A stretch of DNA of 64,000 bases from UBA1479 sp040216635 (GCA_040216635.1 JAVJOU010000003.1:141868-205867), one strand, 5' to 3'; shown: positions 40,229-49,582, counted from the stretch's first letter. Notes: generated from the letters alone by a model not told the origin. Numbers and translations are program-made.

Positions 40229-43018
40229 TTACTCGGCCGCTGCCTGAGCGTCCGGCACTTTTTCGATGCGCGCCGCGCAGAACTTGAATTCGGGAATTTT
40301 TCCGACCGGATCCAACTGCGGGTTGGTCAGAATATTGGCGGCCGCTTCGTGATAGCAGAACGGAATGAAGATCATGCCGTCGGCCACATCGCGGTCGGCG
40401 CGGACCTTCAGTTCGATCTCGCCGCGCCGGGTTTCCACCTTCACCCGGTCGCCGGGTGCCAGCCCCTTTTCACCCATGGTGTAGGGATTGATGCTGACCA
40501 CGGGTTCCGGCTCCAACAGGTCCAACACCGTGGCCCGGCGGGTCATGGCGCCCGTATGCCAATGCTCCAGCACGCGGCCGGTGGTCAGGACCAGCGGGAA
40601 TTCGTCATCGGGCAGTTCGTCCGGCGGGATCAGGTTAGCGGGCACCAGCTTGGCCCGGCCCGACGCGGTCGGGAAGCCTTCGCCGAAGATGATGTTCTCG
40701 CCCGGGCTGTCTTCCGACTTGCAGGGATAGATGATGCTGTCTTCGTTCTCCAGGCGCTCCCAGGTGATGTTGTCGAGCGAGCGCATGGTTTTCTTCATCT
40801 CGTTGAACACGTCCTTGGGGCCCGTGTAGGTCCAGTTCAGGCCCAGGCGGTTGGCGATTTCCTGAATGATCCACCAATCCTGTTTTACGTCGCCGGGCAT
40901 GTCGACCACGGGGCGCGCCATCTGAACCTGGCGGTTGGTGTTGGAAAACGTTCCGGCCTTTTCAGGGAAGGCGGATGCCGGCAGCACCACATCGGCATGG
41001 AAGCAGGTTTCCGTGAAGAAGATGTCCTGGACCACAAGGTGTTCCAGCTTGGCCAGGGCCTCGCGAGCGTGGCGGGCATCCGGGTCCGACATGGCCGGAT
41101 TTTCACCCATTACGTACATAGCCTTGATCTCGTCGGCCAGGATGGCATGGATGATCTCGACCACGGTCAGGCCCCGCTCGCGGGGCAGGTCGACGCCCCA
41201 TAGGTCTTCGTAGATACCGCGGATGTCGTCGGCTTCCACGGATTTGTAATCGGGATAGACCATGGGAATCAGGCCGGCGTCGGACGCCCCCTGCACGTTG
41301 TTCTGGCCACGCAGGGGATGCAGGCCTGTGCCGGGACGGCCGATCTGGCCGGTGATCATGGAAAGGGCGATCAGGCAGCGCGAGTTGTCCGTGCCGTGGA
41401 CATGCTGGCTGATGCCCATACCCCAGAAGATGATGGACCGTTCGGCGGTTGCGAAATCGCGGGCCACTTCGCGGATGACCTCGGCCTTGATGCCGCAGAC
41501 GGCTTCCATGGCTTCGGGTGAGAATTTCTTGGAATTCTCCTTCAGTTCCTCGAAGCCTTCTGTATTGGCTTGAATGTATTGAATGTCCGTCAGGCCTTCT
41601 TCGATGATCACGTTGATCATCGCGTTCAGAAGGGCCACGTCCTGGCCGGCCTTGAACTGCAGATGGCGGGTCGCGTGGCGGGACAAGTCCTGGCCCCGGG
41701 GGTCCATGATGTACAGCCGGGCCCCGCGCTTGGCCGCGTTCTTCAGATAGGTTGCGGCAACCGGGTGGTTCTGTGTGGGCCGCGCACCGATCACGATGAT
41801 GACGTCCGAATCCTTCGCATCGTTGAACGATGCGGTTACGGCACCGGAATTCATGCCTTCCATCAGGGCCGCCACCGAAGATGCGTGGCACAGCCGCGTG
41901 CAGTGATCGACGTTGTTGGTGCGGAAGCCTTGGCGAACCAGCTTCTGCACCATATAGGCTTCTTCGTTCGACCCTTTGGCGGAGCCGAAGCCCGCCATGG
42001 CGGAAGGCCCGTCGCTATCCAGCACCTTTTTCAGCCCAGAAGCCGCAAGGTCGAGCGCTTCTTCCCAGCTTGCTTCCCGGAAATGGGTCAGCGGATTGGC
42101 CGGGTCGAGCTTCATATCGCCGTGTTTTTCAACGCCGTCCTTGCGGATCAGCGGCTTGGTCAGGCGATGGGGATGGTCGATATAGTCAAAGCCGAAGCGG
42201 CCTTTCACGCATAACCGGTTTTCGTTGGCGTAGCCGTCCTTGCCTTCGACATAGACGATCTTGTTGTCCTTGACGTGGAAAGTGGTCTGGCAGCCGACGC
42301 CGCAATAGGGGCACAGGCTGTCGACCGTGCGGTCGGGCTTGCCGATATGGATTTGTTTTTCATCGACCATGGTCGACGGCATCAAGGCACCCGTCGGGCA
42401 GGCCTGCACGCATTCGCCGCAGGCGACGCAGGTGCTGTCGCCCATGGGATCGTTCATGTCGAACACGATCTGCGAATTGTGGCCGCGGCCCGCCATCCCG
42501 ATGACGTCGTTGACCTGAACCTCGCGGCAGGCGCGTACGCAAAGATTGCAATGGATGCAGGCATCCAGGTTGACGGCCATGGCCGTGTGCGAACGATCGG
42601 GGGCCGGGCATTGTGCGCGTTCGTCAAAACGGCTGTCGCCGACGCCGGCCTTGTCGGCCCAATACCAGAACAGGGAATCCGGGTCGTGGGCCTGGCGGCG
42701 TTCCGGCTGGTCGGTCATCAACAGTTCCAGGACCATGCGCCGGGCCTTGGTCGCCCGTTCGTTGTCCGTGGTGACTTCCATGCCTTCCGTCGGTTCGCGC
42801 CGGCAGCTGGGGGCAAGAACGCGCTCGCCCTTGATCTCGACCATGCAGGCGCGGCAGTTGGCGTCGGGCCGGTAGCCCTTTTTCGGGCGATGGCACAGAT
42901 GGGGAATGGTGTTGCCGCCCCGTTTGGCGACATCCCAAATGGTTTCACCCGGCTGGGCTTCGGCCGGCTGGCCGTTCAGCGTGAACTTGATTGTTTCGGT
43001 CGTTTCCTTGGCGCTCAT
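40229..43018 (-). CDS. NAD-linked formate dehydrogenase, Mo/W catalytic subunit (FdsA/Fdh1A type)
   Basis: 929 residues, cytoplasmic (no Tat signal). The N-terminal [2Fe-2S] NuoG-like part: IPHLCHRPKKGYRPDANCRACMVEIKGERVLAPSCRREP; His-Cys [4Fe-4S] cluster and ferredoxin pair CIHCNLCVRACREVQVNDVIGMAGRG and CVACGECVQACPTGA; the Mo-site [4Fe-4S] CPYCGVGCQTTF and LCVKGRFG. The catalytic residue is cysteine in CTRLCHASSVAALMEG. C-terminal molybdopterin-binding domain: LVLTTGRVLEHWHTGAMTRR. Formate electrons go to NAD through the diaphorase subunit. The start overlaps the fusion subunit's stop by 4 bases. Resembles the tungsten or molybdenum FDH1 of Methylobacterium. Confidence 0.92.
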   Translation of the reverse strand: MSAKETTETIKFTLNGQPAEAQPGETIWDVAKRGGNTIPHLCHRPKKGYRPDANCRACMVEIKGERVLAPSCRREPTEGMEVTTDNERATKARRMVLELLMTDQPERRQAHDPDSLFWYWADKAGVGDSRFDERAQCPAPDRSHTAMAVNLDACIHCNLCVRACREVQVNDVIGMAGRGHNSQIVFDMNDPMGDSTCVACGECVQACPTGALMPSTMVDEKQIHIGKPDRTVDSLCPYCGVGCQTTFHVKDNKIVYVEGKDGYANENRLCVKGRFGFDYIDHPHRLTKPLIRKDGVEKHGDMKLDPANPLTHFREASWEEALDLAASGLKKVLDSDGPSAMAGFGSAKGSNEEAYMVQKLVRQGFRTNNVDHCTRLCHASSVAALMEGMNSGAVTASFNDAKDSDVIIVIGARPTQNHPVAATYLKNAAKRGARLYIMDPRGQDLSRHATRHLQFKAGQDVALLNAMINVIIEEGLTDIQYIQANTEGFEELKENSKKFSPEAMEAVCGIKAEVIREVARDFATAERSIIFWGMGISQHVHGTDNSRCLIALSMITGQIGRPGTGLHPLRGQNNVQGASDAGLIPMVYPDYKSVEADDIRGIYEDLWGVDLPRERGLTVVEIIHAILADEIKAMYVMGENPAMSDPDARHAREALAKLEHLVVQDIFFTETCFHADVVLPASAFPEKAGTFSNTNRQVQMARPVVDMPGDVKQDWWIIQEIANRLGLNWTYTGPKDVFNEMKKTMRSLDNITWERLENEDSIIYPCKSEDSPGENIIFGEGFPTASGRAKLVPANLIPPDELPDDEFPLVLTTGRVLEHWHTGAMTRRATVLDLLEPEPVVSINPYTMGEKGLAPGDRVKVETRRGEIELKVRADRDVADGMIFIPFCYHEAAANILTNPQLDPVGKIPEFKFCAARIEKVPDAQAAAE

Positions 43019-44682
43019 TGCACGTCCTCCCCGAAGAAGCGTAGCGCCGCCTGTACGGGATTGGGCGCTGCCTGGCCCAGGCCGCAAATCGACGCATCGC
43101 GCATGGCCTGGCTCAATTCTTCAATCAGATCGGCATCCCATTTGGGCTTGTCGATCAATTTTAGCATCTTTTCGCAGCCGACGCGGCAGGGTGTGCACTG
43201 GCCGCAGCTTTCGTCCTCGAAGAACCGGATCAGGTTCTTGCAGATTTCCTTGACGTCGTCCTGGTCGGAAAAGATCACGACCGCCGAGGACCCGATGAAG
43301 CATCCATGTTTGTCGAGGGTGCCGAAGTCGAGCGGCTCGTCCGCCAGGCTTTCCGGCAGAATGCCGCCGGAGGCACCGCCCGGCAGGTAGGACTTGAAGG
43401 TATGGCCGTCTTCCATGCCGCCGCAATAATCTTCGATTAATTGGCGGGCGGTCGTGCCGGCGGGGGCTAATTTGACGCCCGGTTCCTTGACCCGCCCCGA
43501 AACGGAATAGAAATGCGGTCGGCCCTGGTCCTGATACCAATTGGGTCCGTGTTCGATGATCTTCGGCAGCCAGTAGACGGTCTCGACATTGTTGATCAGC
43601 GTCGGGCGGCCCCACAGGCCCGCCTGGGCGGGGAAAGGCGGGCGGTTGCGCGGCAGGCCGCGTTTGCCTTCGATGCTTTCCAGCATCCCCGATTCCTCAC
43701 CGCAGATATAAGCCCCCGCACCACGGCGCAGGTGAAGCTTGATGTCGCCGTTCAGGCCGGCGTCCTCGACTTTCTTGATCTCGGTCAAAAGAACGTCACG
43801 GCAGGCCGGATATTCGTCACGCAGATAGATATAGACGGCATCGGCTTCGACCGACCAGGCCGCGAGCAAGGCCCCTTCGATCACCCGGTGGGGATCGGTC
43901 TCGAAACAATAGCGGTCCTTGAAGGTGCCGGGCTCGCCCTCGTCCGCATTGATGGCGACCAGGCGCGGCTTGGGCGCATTCTTCATGAAGCCCCATTTGG
44001 TGGCCGTGGGGAAACCGGCGCCGCCCAGACCGCGCAGACCTGATTCCTTAATAATTTCAACGGTCTCGTCGCGGCCGCGGGTTCCGTTCAGGCAATCGCC
44101 CAGAATTTTGTAGCCGCCTTCGGCAAGATAGGCGGAAAGATCCTTGTAATCGGGCAGGTCCATCTTGACCTTGCCGCCTTCGACCGCGGCTTTGACGCTG
44201 TCCGCATCGGCATTGAAAATCTGGCGCTGTTTGACGACCGCCACCGGTGCCTTGTCGCAGGCGCCGACGCAAGGGGCATGAATGACGCGCACGTCCGGGC
44301 CCAGGACGCTTTTCAGCTTGTCCGTCAGCGCGGCGGAGCCCTTCATTTCGCAGGTGATGCTGTCGCACACGCGCACGGTCAGTTCCGGCGGGGCGTTTTC
44401 ACCGGCTTTCACCACATCGAAGTGATGATAGAAGGTCGCGACTTCGTAGACTTCCGTCTGCGCCAGGCGCAGTTCGCTGGCCAACGCGGCCATATGCGCA
44501 TCCGACAGATGTCCATAGGCGTCCTGAATTAGATGCAGATACTCTATAAGGTATTCGCGTTGACGGGGCTGGTCGCCCAGCAGGCCACTAACATCCGCGA
44601 GCGCTTGGTCCGAAACTTGGCGGCCCTTGCCATACGCGGCGCGATCGCGACGGCGTCCTTTTTGGGCGGTAGCGGTGGACAT
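43015..44682 (-). CDS. NAD-linked formate dehydrogenase diaphorase subunit, FdsG-FdsB fusion
   Basis: 555 residues. Residues 1-~160 are a NuoE/FdsG-like [2Fe-2S] domain (LIQDAYGHLSDAHMAALA, VRVCDSITCEMKG and HAPCVGACDKAPVAVV holding the cysteines). The rest is NuoF/FdsB-like: SGLRGLGGAGFPTATKWGFM and DEGEPGTFKDRY for FMN, GAGAYICGEESGMLESIEGKRG for NADH, and the [4Fe-4S] site SCGQCTPCRVGC with CGLGQAAPNPV. It reduces NAD with electrons from the Mo subunit. The fused form matches the FDH1 beta type, not the separate FdsG and FdsB of Rhodobacter and Ralstonia. The first gene of the operon; no fdsC or fdsD here. Confidence 0.93.
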   Translation of the reverse strand: MSTATAQKGRRRDRAAYGKGRQVSDQALADVSGLLGDQPRQREYLIEYLHLIQDAYGHLSDAHMAALASELRLAQTEVYEVATFYHHFDVVKAGENAPPELTVRVCDSITCEMKGSAALTDKLKSVLGPDVRVIHAPCVGACDKAPVAVVKQRQIFNADADSVKAAVEGGKVKMDLPDYKDLSAYLAEGGYKILGDCLNGTRGRDETVEIIKESGLRGLGGAGFPTATKWGFMKNAPKPRLVAINADEGEPGTFKDRYCFETDPHRVIEGALLAAWSVEADAVYIYLRDEYPACRDVLLTEIKKVEDAGLNGDIKLHLRRGAGAYICGEESGMLESIEGKRGLPRNRPPFPAQAGLWGRPTLINNVETVYWLPKIIEHGPNWYQDQGRPHFYSVSGRVKEPGVKLAPAGTTARQLIEDYCGGMEDGHTFKSYLPGGASGGILPESLADEPLDFGTLDKHGCFIGSSAVVIFSDQDDVKEICKNLIRFFEDESCGQCTPCRVGCEKMLKLIDKPKWDADLIEELSQAMRDASICGLGQAAPNPVQAALRFFGEDVQ

Positions 44683-45100
44683 GCGGGCTTCCTCCTTGAC
44701 GTAAATCTTATTTCCGGCCCGGTTCCATCGGGCTTCGATTATGGCCGCACTGATCGTTCTGCCAGCGTCGAATAATTATGTCGCGAAACGGCGGATGCCT
44801 TTATCGAATTCTCGATATCGGTACTCCCATACACCCTGGTTTCGCACTTGGCATTTGGTATACCACAGAATGTCTATAACATGATCATCCCACTTCGGGA
44901 AACAGGGAAAAGGGTCTTTTCTCGATCAGGTGCCCCCTTTTTTCCATCATGGAAAGCAGGTGACCCTGCATAAGGGGCAGGGCCGTGGAAGGTGCGTAAC
45001 GGTGGGCCAAGGAGGTGTTGGCTCTTGTGCCCTGGGCGAGGGTCGGCAATAGTCGTCGCCGGTGCAGCTAAAATGAATACGGTTCAAGGACATACGGCCC
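44683..45100. other. Promoter gap between NAD-linked formate dehydrogenase and chpT
   Basis: 418 bases between divergent genes. A 10-base palindrome TGGTATACCA at 44856-44865 resembles the operators of GntR/FCD regulators, and TATCGA-ATTC-TCGATA lies at 44802-44817. Either could control the formate dehydrogenase operon, but short palindromes like these are expected by chance. No convincing gene was found here; a 60-codon open stretch on the minus strand (45066-44887) has no good start. Confidence 0.4.
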
Positions 45101-45757
45101 ATGACCATTGATATTCACCTGGCGCAATTGATGTGTTCCAGGCTCTGCCACGACTTGGTGGGGCCGGCCGGCGCGGTCAATGCGGGGCTCGAGTTGGCGG
45201 AAGAAGGTGACTTGGACGGCGATGCGCTGGATCTCGTGACATCCAGCGCCGCCGAAGTGACCCGGCGCCTTGCTTTTTTCCGCATCGCCTTCGGTGCCGC
45301 CGGTGGCAAGGCATCGACCGTGGGGACGCTTAGTCTTAACGAGGCACGTGAACTTGCCGGTGAATTGGTAGAAGGCGGCAAAACCACGCTTGAATGGCCG
45401 GATAGCGATCATGCCCCCGACAGCTTTTCCGCGGATGTCGGTAAGGTCTTGCTTTTGATGATCTTATTGGCATCGGAATGCCTGCCCCGTGGGGGGGCGG
45501 TGACGGTTCATACGGCGGCCTTGCCGGAAGGCGCAGGATTGGCGGTCAGCGCCAAAGGTCAAGGGGCGGCGATGAAGCAGGATATTGCCGTGTCGTTGGA
45601 CCCGGAGGCGGCGGAATATGCCCTGACGGCCAGAAATATCCACGGCTACTTTGCGCAGCAGCTGGCCCATTCAGGGGGCGGGCGTATCGAAACCTCGCAG
45701 GAGGTGGAAAATGAAATCCGCTTCATGGCCTTGTTCCCCAAGGATAAAAGCGGCTGA
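45101..45757 (+). CDS. chpT: Histidine phosphotransferase ChpT
   Basis: 218 residues. Relays phosphate from CckA to CtrA (and CpdR) in the alphaproteobacterial cell cycle and motility circuit. The phosphohistidine helix is LMCSRLCHDLVGPAGAVNAGLEL, with H17. The second domain looks like a degenerate histidine kinase ATPase fold (MILLASECLPRGGAVTV, NIHGYFAQQLAHSGGGRI) without ATP-binding boxes, as in known ChpT. CtrA is encoded 6 kb away in the same window. Followed by cheA on the same strand, 311 bases later. Confidence 0.9.
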   Translation: MTIDIHLAQLMCSRLCHDLVGPAGAVNAGLELAEEGDLDGDALDLVTSSAAEVTRRLAFFRIAFGAAGGKASTVGTLSLNEARELAGELVEGGKTTLEWPDSDHAPDSFSADVGKVLLLMILLASECLPRGGAVTVHTAALPEGAGLAVSAKGQGAAMKQDIAVSLDPEAAEYALTARNIHGYFAQQLAHSGGGRIETSQEVENEIRFMALFPKDKSG

Positions 45758-46068
45758 CGATCAAATCGGAGAATATGGGAGCCGATACCTTTGCATAGAC
45801 CCTTGGCATACCAAGGACATAAGCCATCAGTCATAGTCGATTCGCCTTTAATTCATTTGCCGACATATGGTGGTTTTGCTTTAATTTCCGAGCCTTAGAA
45901 TTTTCCGTTCTGGGGAAGGCGTCGTACGCTTCGGTTGAAGGCGGGTCAAACGACCCAGCACCAAACTGATTGGCGCAGAATGCAGAACAGTCATGCGTAG
46001 CGCGCCGACGCACCATCGGGCGGATACGGCAATAGATTTCGGGGCCAAGGCTCCTGGGAGTAGCAGAC
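45758..46068. other. Gene-free stretch between chpT and cheA
   Basis: 311 bases, somewhat lower in GC, likely carrying the cheA promoter. A small hairpin CCTTGG-CATA-CCAAGG (45801-45816) lies 44 bases after chpT, without a T run. No sigma-28 or sigma-54 promoter could be recognised with confidence. Confidence 0.35.
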
Positions 46069-49020
46069 ATGGATGATCTTCTCACTGAATTCCTGACCGA
46101 AACTTCGGAAAGCCTGGCCGTGCTTGATGTCGAACTCGTCAAGTTCGAGCAGGAGCCGGACAACAAAGAAATCCTCGGGAATATTTTCCGTCTGGTCCAT
46201 ACGATCAAAGGGACCTGTGGTTTCCTGGGGCTGCCCCGTCTTGAATCGGTCGCTCATGCCGGCGAGAACGTCTTGGGAAAATTCCGCGACGGCGAGCTTG
46301 ATGTCACACCCGAGGCCGTGACCCTTATTCTCAAATGCATGGACTGTATCCGTGACTTGCTGGGTAAATTGGAAGAAACGGGCCAGGAACCGGATGGGAC
46401 CGATCAGGAACTGATTGATGCCCTGAACGCCCATGCGGAAGGTGGCAATGCGCCCAAACCGGCACCGCAGCCGGTTGCAGAGGCAGCAGCCCCCGCCAGT
46501 GACGGCCCGACGCCCACCAACGAGTTCGGCGCGCCCGTGGCGGCGGAACTGCTGGCTGAGGTCGAGGCGGCGGCGGCTCAGGGAGTTCAGGCGGCAAGCC
46601 AGGAACAGCTGGACGCTGAATTGGCGGCCGAACGCGAAGCCGAAGCGGCCATGGCCGCCAATCCCGCGACCAATGAACACGGCGCGCCTGTGGCGCAGGA
46701 ACTGCTGGCCGAAGTCGAGGCCGCGCAGGCTGCGGGTGCCCGTGCCGCGACGGAAGCGGAACTGAAGGCGGACCTGGAAAAGGAACGTCAGGCCGAGAAG
46801 GCCGGTTCCAGCGGCGTGCCCGCGCCGGCTGCGTCTACGGAAGCGGAAAAGAAAGATACGAAGGGCGGCGGGGCCGGTGTTGCCGCGTCGTCGATCCGCG
46901 TCAATGTGGATGTGCTCGAAGACCTGATGACCTTGGTCTCCGAATTGGTCCTGACACGCAACCAGCTTCTGCAGATGGTGCGTGGCCTGGACGACAGCGA
47001 ATTCACCGTGCCGTTGCAGCGCCTGTCCCACATCACCACCGACCTGCAGGAAGGTGTGATGAAGACGCGCATGCAGCCGATCGGCAATGCCTGGGCCAAG
47101 CTACCGCGGATCGTGCGCGATCTGGCCGTTGAATCGGGCAAGAAAATCGAACTGGTCATGCTGGGTGCGGAAACGGAACTCGACCGTCAGGTCCTGGAAC
47201 TGATCAAGGATCCGCTGACCCATATGGTGCGCAACTCGGCGGACCACGGTCTTGAAGATATCGAAGGCCGGAAGGAGGCGAACAAGCCGGAAACGGGCAC
47301 CATCACGCTGAACGCTTTCCACGAAGGCGGCCACATCATCATCGAGATTGCCGACGATGGGCGCGGTCTGAACATCGACCGGATCAAACAGAAAGCCCTG
47401 GATAACGGTTTGACGACCGAAGCTGATTTGGAACAGATGACCGATCAGCAGATCGGCATGTTCATCTTCAAGGCCGGGTTTTCCACGGCGGAGAAGATCA
47501 CCAACGTATCCGGCCGCGGCGTCGGCATGGACGTGGTGCGGACCAACATCGAAAAGATCGGCGGCACGGTCGAACTGAAGACCAACCCGGGCAAAGGATC
47601 GACCTTCACCATCAAGATTCCGCTGACGTTGGCGATCGTCTCTGCATTGATCGTCGAATGTTGCGGCGAACGGTTCGCCGTGCCGCAAATCAGCGTGCTG
47701 GAACTGGTTCGTGCCTCGGCGCAGTCGGAAAACGCCATCGAGATGATCAACGAATCCGCCGTGTTGCGCTTGCGCGACCGCTTGCTGCCGCTGATTTCAT
47801 TGCGCGAACTGCTGCGTTTGCAGGATCCGCCGGCGACCGAGAAAGACAACGGTGCGGGTGCCGGTGACCAAGCCGATGACGAAACACCCAAATCGACCGA
47901 TGCGTTGGTTGCCGAAGCGATCGCCGATGACGAGGAAGTGTTTATCGTCGTCACGCAGGTCGGATCCAATACTTTCGGGATCATCGTCGACCGTGTCTTC
48001 GATACGGAAGAAATCGTCGTCAAACCGGTCGCTCCCATTCTGCGCGACATCACGTTCTACTCGGGTAATACGATCCTGGGCGACGGCAGCGTGATCATGA
48101 TCCTGGATCCCAACGGCATTGCCGAAGCGGCCGGCGAAATGGATACGGAGCATCGTTCCGAAGCCGATATCCAGGCCGTCTCCACGGACGAGGAAACGAC
48201 CTCGCTGCTGGTGTTCCGTGCCGGGGGGCCGGAACTCAAGGCCGTGCCTTTGGGGCTGGTTGCACGCCTTGAAGAGGTCGATATGTCCGAAACGGAAACC
48301 TCGCACGGCCAGGTCATGGTTCAGTATCGCGAACAGCTGATGCCGCTGATCCCGTTCTCATCCGACCATCAGTTCAAGGAAACGGGCCGCCAGCCGATCC
48401 TGGTGTTTACCGATCGTGAGCGGTCCATGGGCTTGGTCGTGGACGAGATCGTCGATATTGTCGACGACCGTCTGAAAATTGAATTGACGACCGACATTCC
48501 GGGCCTGATCGGCAGCGCCGTGATCGCCAAGAAAGCAACGGACGTAATCGATGCCGGATATTTCTTGACCCAGGCGTTTTCCGACTGGTTCGGGTCGTCC
48601 GAGAACGCGGCGCTTGAAGTCGGCCCGGGCGGCCGTCGCAGGGCCTTGTTGATCGATGACAGCCCGTTTTTCCGAAATCTGCTGACGCCGCTTCTTTCCG
48701 TTGCGGGTTGGCAGGTGACGGCCTTGGACAGCGCCCAGGCGGCCCTTGAAATGCGAGACAGAGGGGCGGCCTTTGATGTGATTATCTCTGATATCGAAAT
48801 GCCGGGCATGAACGGGTTCGAATTCGCGAACGAAGTCCGCAGCGGCGGTTCCTGGTCACAGGTTCCCATGGTGGCTTTGTCTGCACATGCCACCAGCGCT
48901 GATTTCGAGCGTGGCCGCAGTGCCGGGTTCAATGATTATGTGGCTAAATTTGACCGGGAAGCCCTGGTTTCAAGCTTGGCGCAAACCGTTGCAGGGGCAG
49001 CGTCTGGCGGGACCGGGTGA
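46069..49020 (+). CDS. cheA: Chemotaxis histidine kinase CheA with two CheW-like domains and a receiver
   Basis: 983 residues. Hpt domain at 1-105 with H44 in RLVHTIKGTCGFLG; a variable linker (~115-260) containing a tandem repeat; dimer helices and HATPase with MVRNSADHGLE and DDGRGLN, GRGVGMDVVRTN (~275-525); first CheW-like domain (~525-690) with GERFAVPQISVLELVRAS; second CheW-like domain (~710-850) with LKAVPLGLVARLEEVD, ILVFTDRERSMGLVVDEIVDIV; and a C-terminal receiver (862-980) with LLIDDSPFF and the phosphoacceptor D908 in IISDIEMPGMNG. It phosphorylates CheY and CheB in response to receptors. No separate cheW lies in the cluster. Confidence 0.95.
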   Translation: MDDLLTEFLTETSESLAVLDVELVKFEQEPDNKEILGNIFRLVHTIKGTCGFLGLPRLESVAHAGENVLGKFRDGELDVTPEAVTLILKCMDCIRDLLGKLEETGQEPDGTDQELIDALNAHAEGGNAPKPAPQPVAEAAAPASDGPTPTNEFGAPVAAELLAEVEAAAAQGVQAASQEQLDAELAAEREAEAAMAANPATNEHGAPVAQELLAEVEAAQAAGARAATEAELKADLEKERQAEKAGSSGVPAPAASTEAEKKDTKGGGAGVAASSIRVNVDVLEDLMTLVSELVLTRNQLLQMVRGLDDSEFTVPLQRLSHITTDLQEGVMKTRMQPIGNAWAKLPRIVRDLAVESGKKIELVMLGAETELDRQVLELIKDPLTHMVRNSADHGLEDIEGRKEANKPETGTITLNAFHEGGHIIIEIADDGRGLNIDRIKQKALDNGLTTEADLEQMTDQQIGMFIFKAGFSTAEKITNVSGRGVGMDVVRTNIEKIGGTVELKTNPGKGSTFTIKIPLTLAIVSALIVECCGERFAVPQISVLELVRASAQSENAIEMINESAVLRLRDRLLPLISLRELLRLQDPPATEKDNGAGAGDQADDETPKSTDALVAEAIADDEEVFIVVTQVGSNTFGIIVDRVFDTEEIVVKPVAPILRDITFYSGNTILGDGSVIMILDPNGIAEAAGEMDTEHRSEADIQAVSTDEETTSLLVFRAGGPELKAVPLGLVARLEEVDMSETETSHGQVMVQYREQLMPLIPFSSDHQFKETGRQPILVFTDRERSMGLVVDEIVDIVDDRLKIELTTDIPGLIGSAVIAKKATDVIDAGYFLTQAFSDWFGSSENAALEVGPGGRRRALLIDDSPFFRNLLTPLLSVAGWQVTALDSAQAALEMRDRGAAFDVIISDIEMPGMNGFEFANEVRSGGSWSQVPMVALSAHATSADFERGRSAGFNDYVAKFDREALVSSLAQTVAGAASGGTG

Positions 49021-49216
49021 TTGGTACAATGCATGTGTGTTTCAATTGCGATGACGAACGTTGTTGCGGAGTCATCTAATGTACTGTTATCCAGGCGAAT
49101 AACGCGGTGTTGGGACTTCGCCGTGAATGTTATAGCCTGATATTGGATATTGAGTTGGCACATACCGGCTCAGTGATCTGGACGTAAATCGAAGGCGAAC
49201 CAAAGCGGGTGGGCTA

Positions 49217-49582
49217 ATGAAATCTTGTCTGATCGTCGATGACTCGAAAGTAATCCGGATGGTCGCCCGGAAAATTCTTGAAGAACTCAGCTTCGAGACT
49301 CTGGAGGCCGCCGACGGCCAAGAGGCACTTGATGCCTGCAAGGAGCGGCTGCCTGATGCGGTGCTGCTTGATTGGAATATGCCGATAATGAGCGGTATCG
49401 AATTTCTTCGAGAGCTAAGGGCGCTGCCTGGCGGTGGCGGGCCGATTGTCGTGTTCTGTACCACTGAAAACGATATTCAGCATATCCAGGAAGCGATCGA
49501 AGCCGGTGCGAATGAATACATCATGAAACCGTTCGACAGCGAGATTATTCAAACGAAGTTCTCGCAGGTCGGCCTTCTCTAG
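49217..49582 (+). CDS. cheY: Chemotaxis response regulator CheY
   Basis: 121 residues, a stand-alone receiver. Acidic pair in CLIVDDSKVIRM, phosphoacceptor D52 in AVLLDWNMPIMSG, T in VFCTTEND and lysine in YIMKPFDSEII. When phosphorylated by CheA it binds the flagellar switch (FliM) and changes rotation. It follows cheA by 196 bases and precedes cheB by 59. The DWNMP motif is the alphaproteobacterial CheY1-like form. Confidence 0.93.
   Translation: MKSCLIVDDSKVIRMVARKILEELSFETLEAADGQEALDACKERLPDAVLLDWNMPIMSGIEFLRELRALPGGGGPIVVFCTTENDIQHIQEAIEAGANEYIMKPFDSEIIQTKFSQVGLL

Noticed and set aside
44887..45066. Open reading stretch on the minus strand between the NAD-linked formate dehydrogenase and chpT
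   Set aside because: No ATG or good ribosome site at its start, rare arginine codons (AGA, AGG), and no recognisable protein; treated as noise.
49150..49170. Sigma-54 promoter before cheY (TTGGCAC...GC)
   Set aside because: The spacing between the GG and GC elements is one base too short for a sigma-54 promoter.
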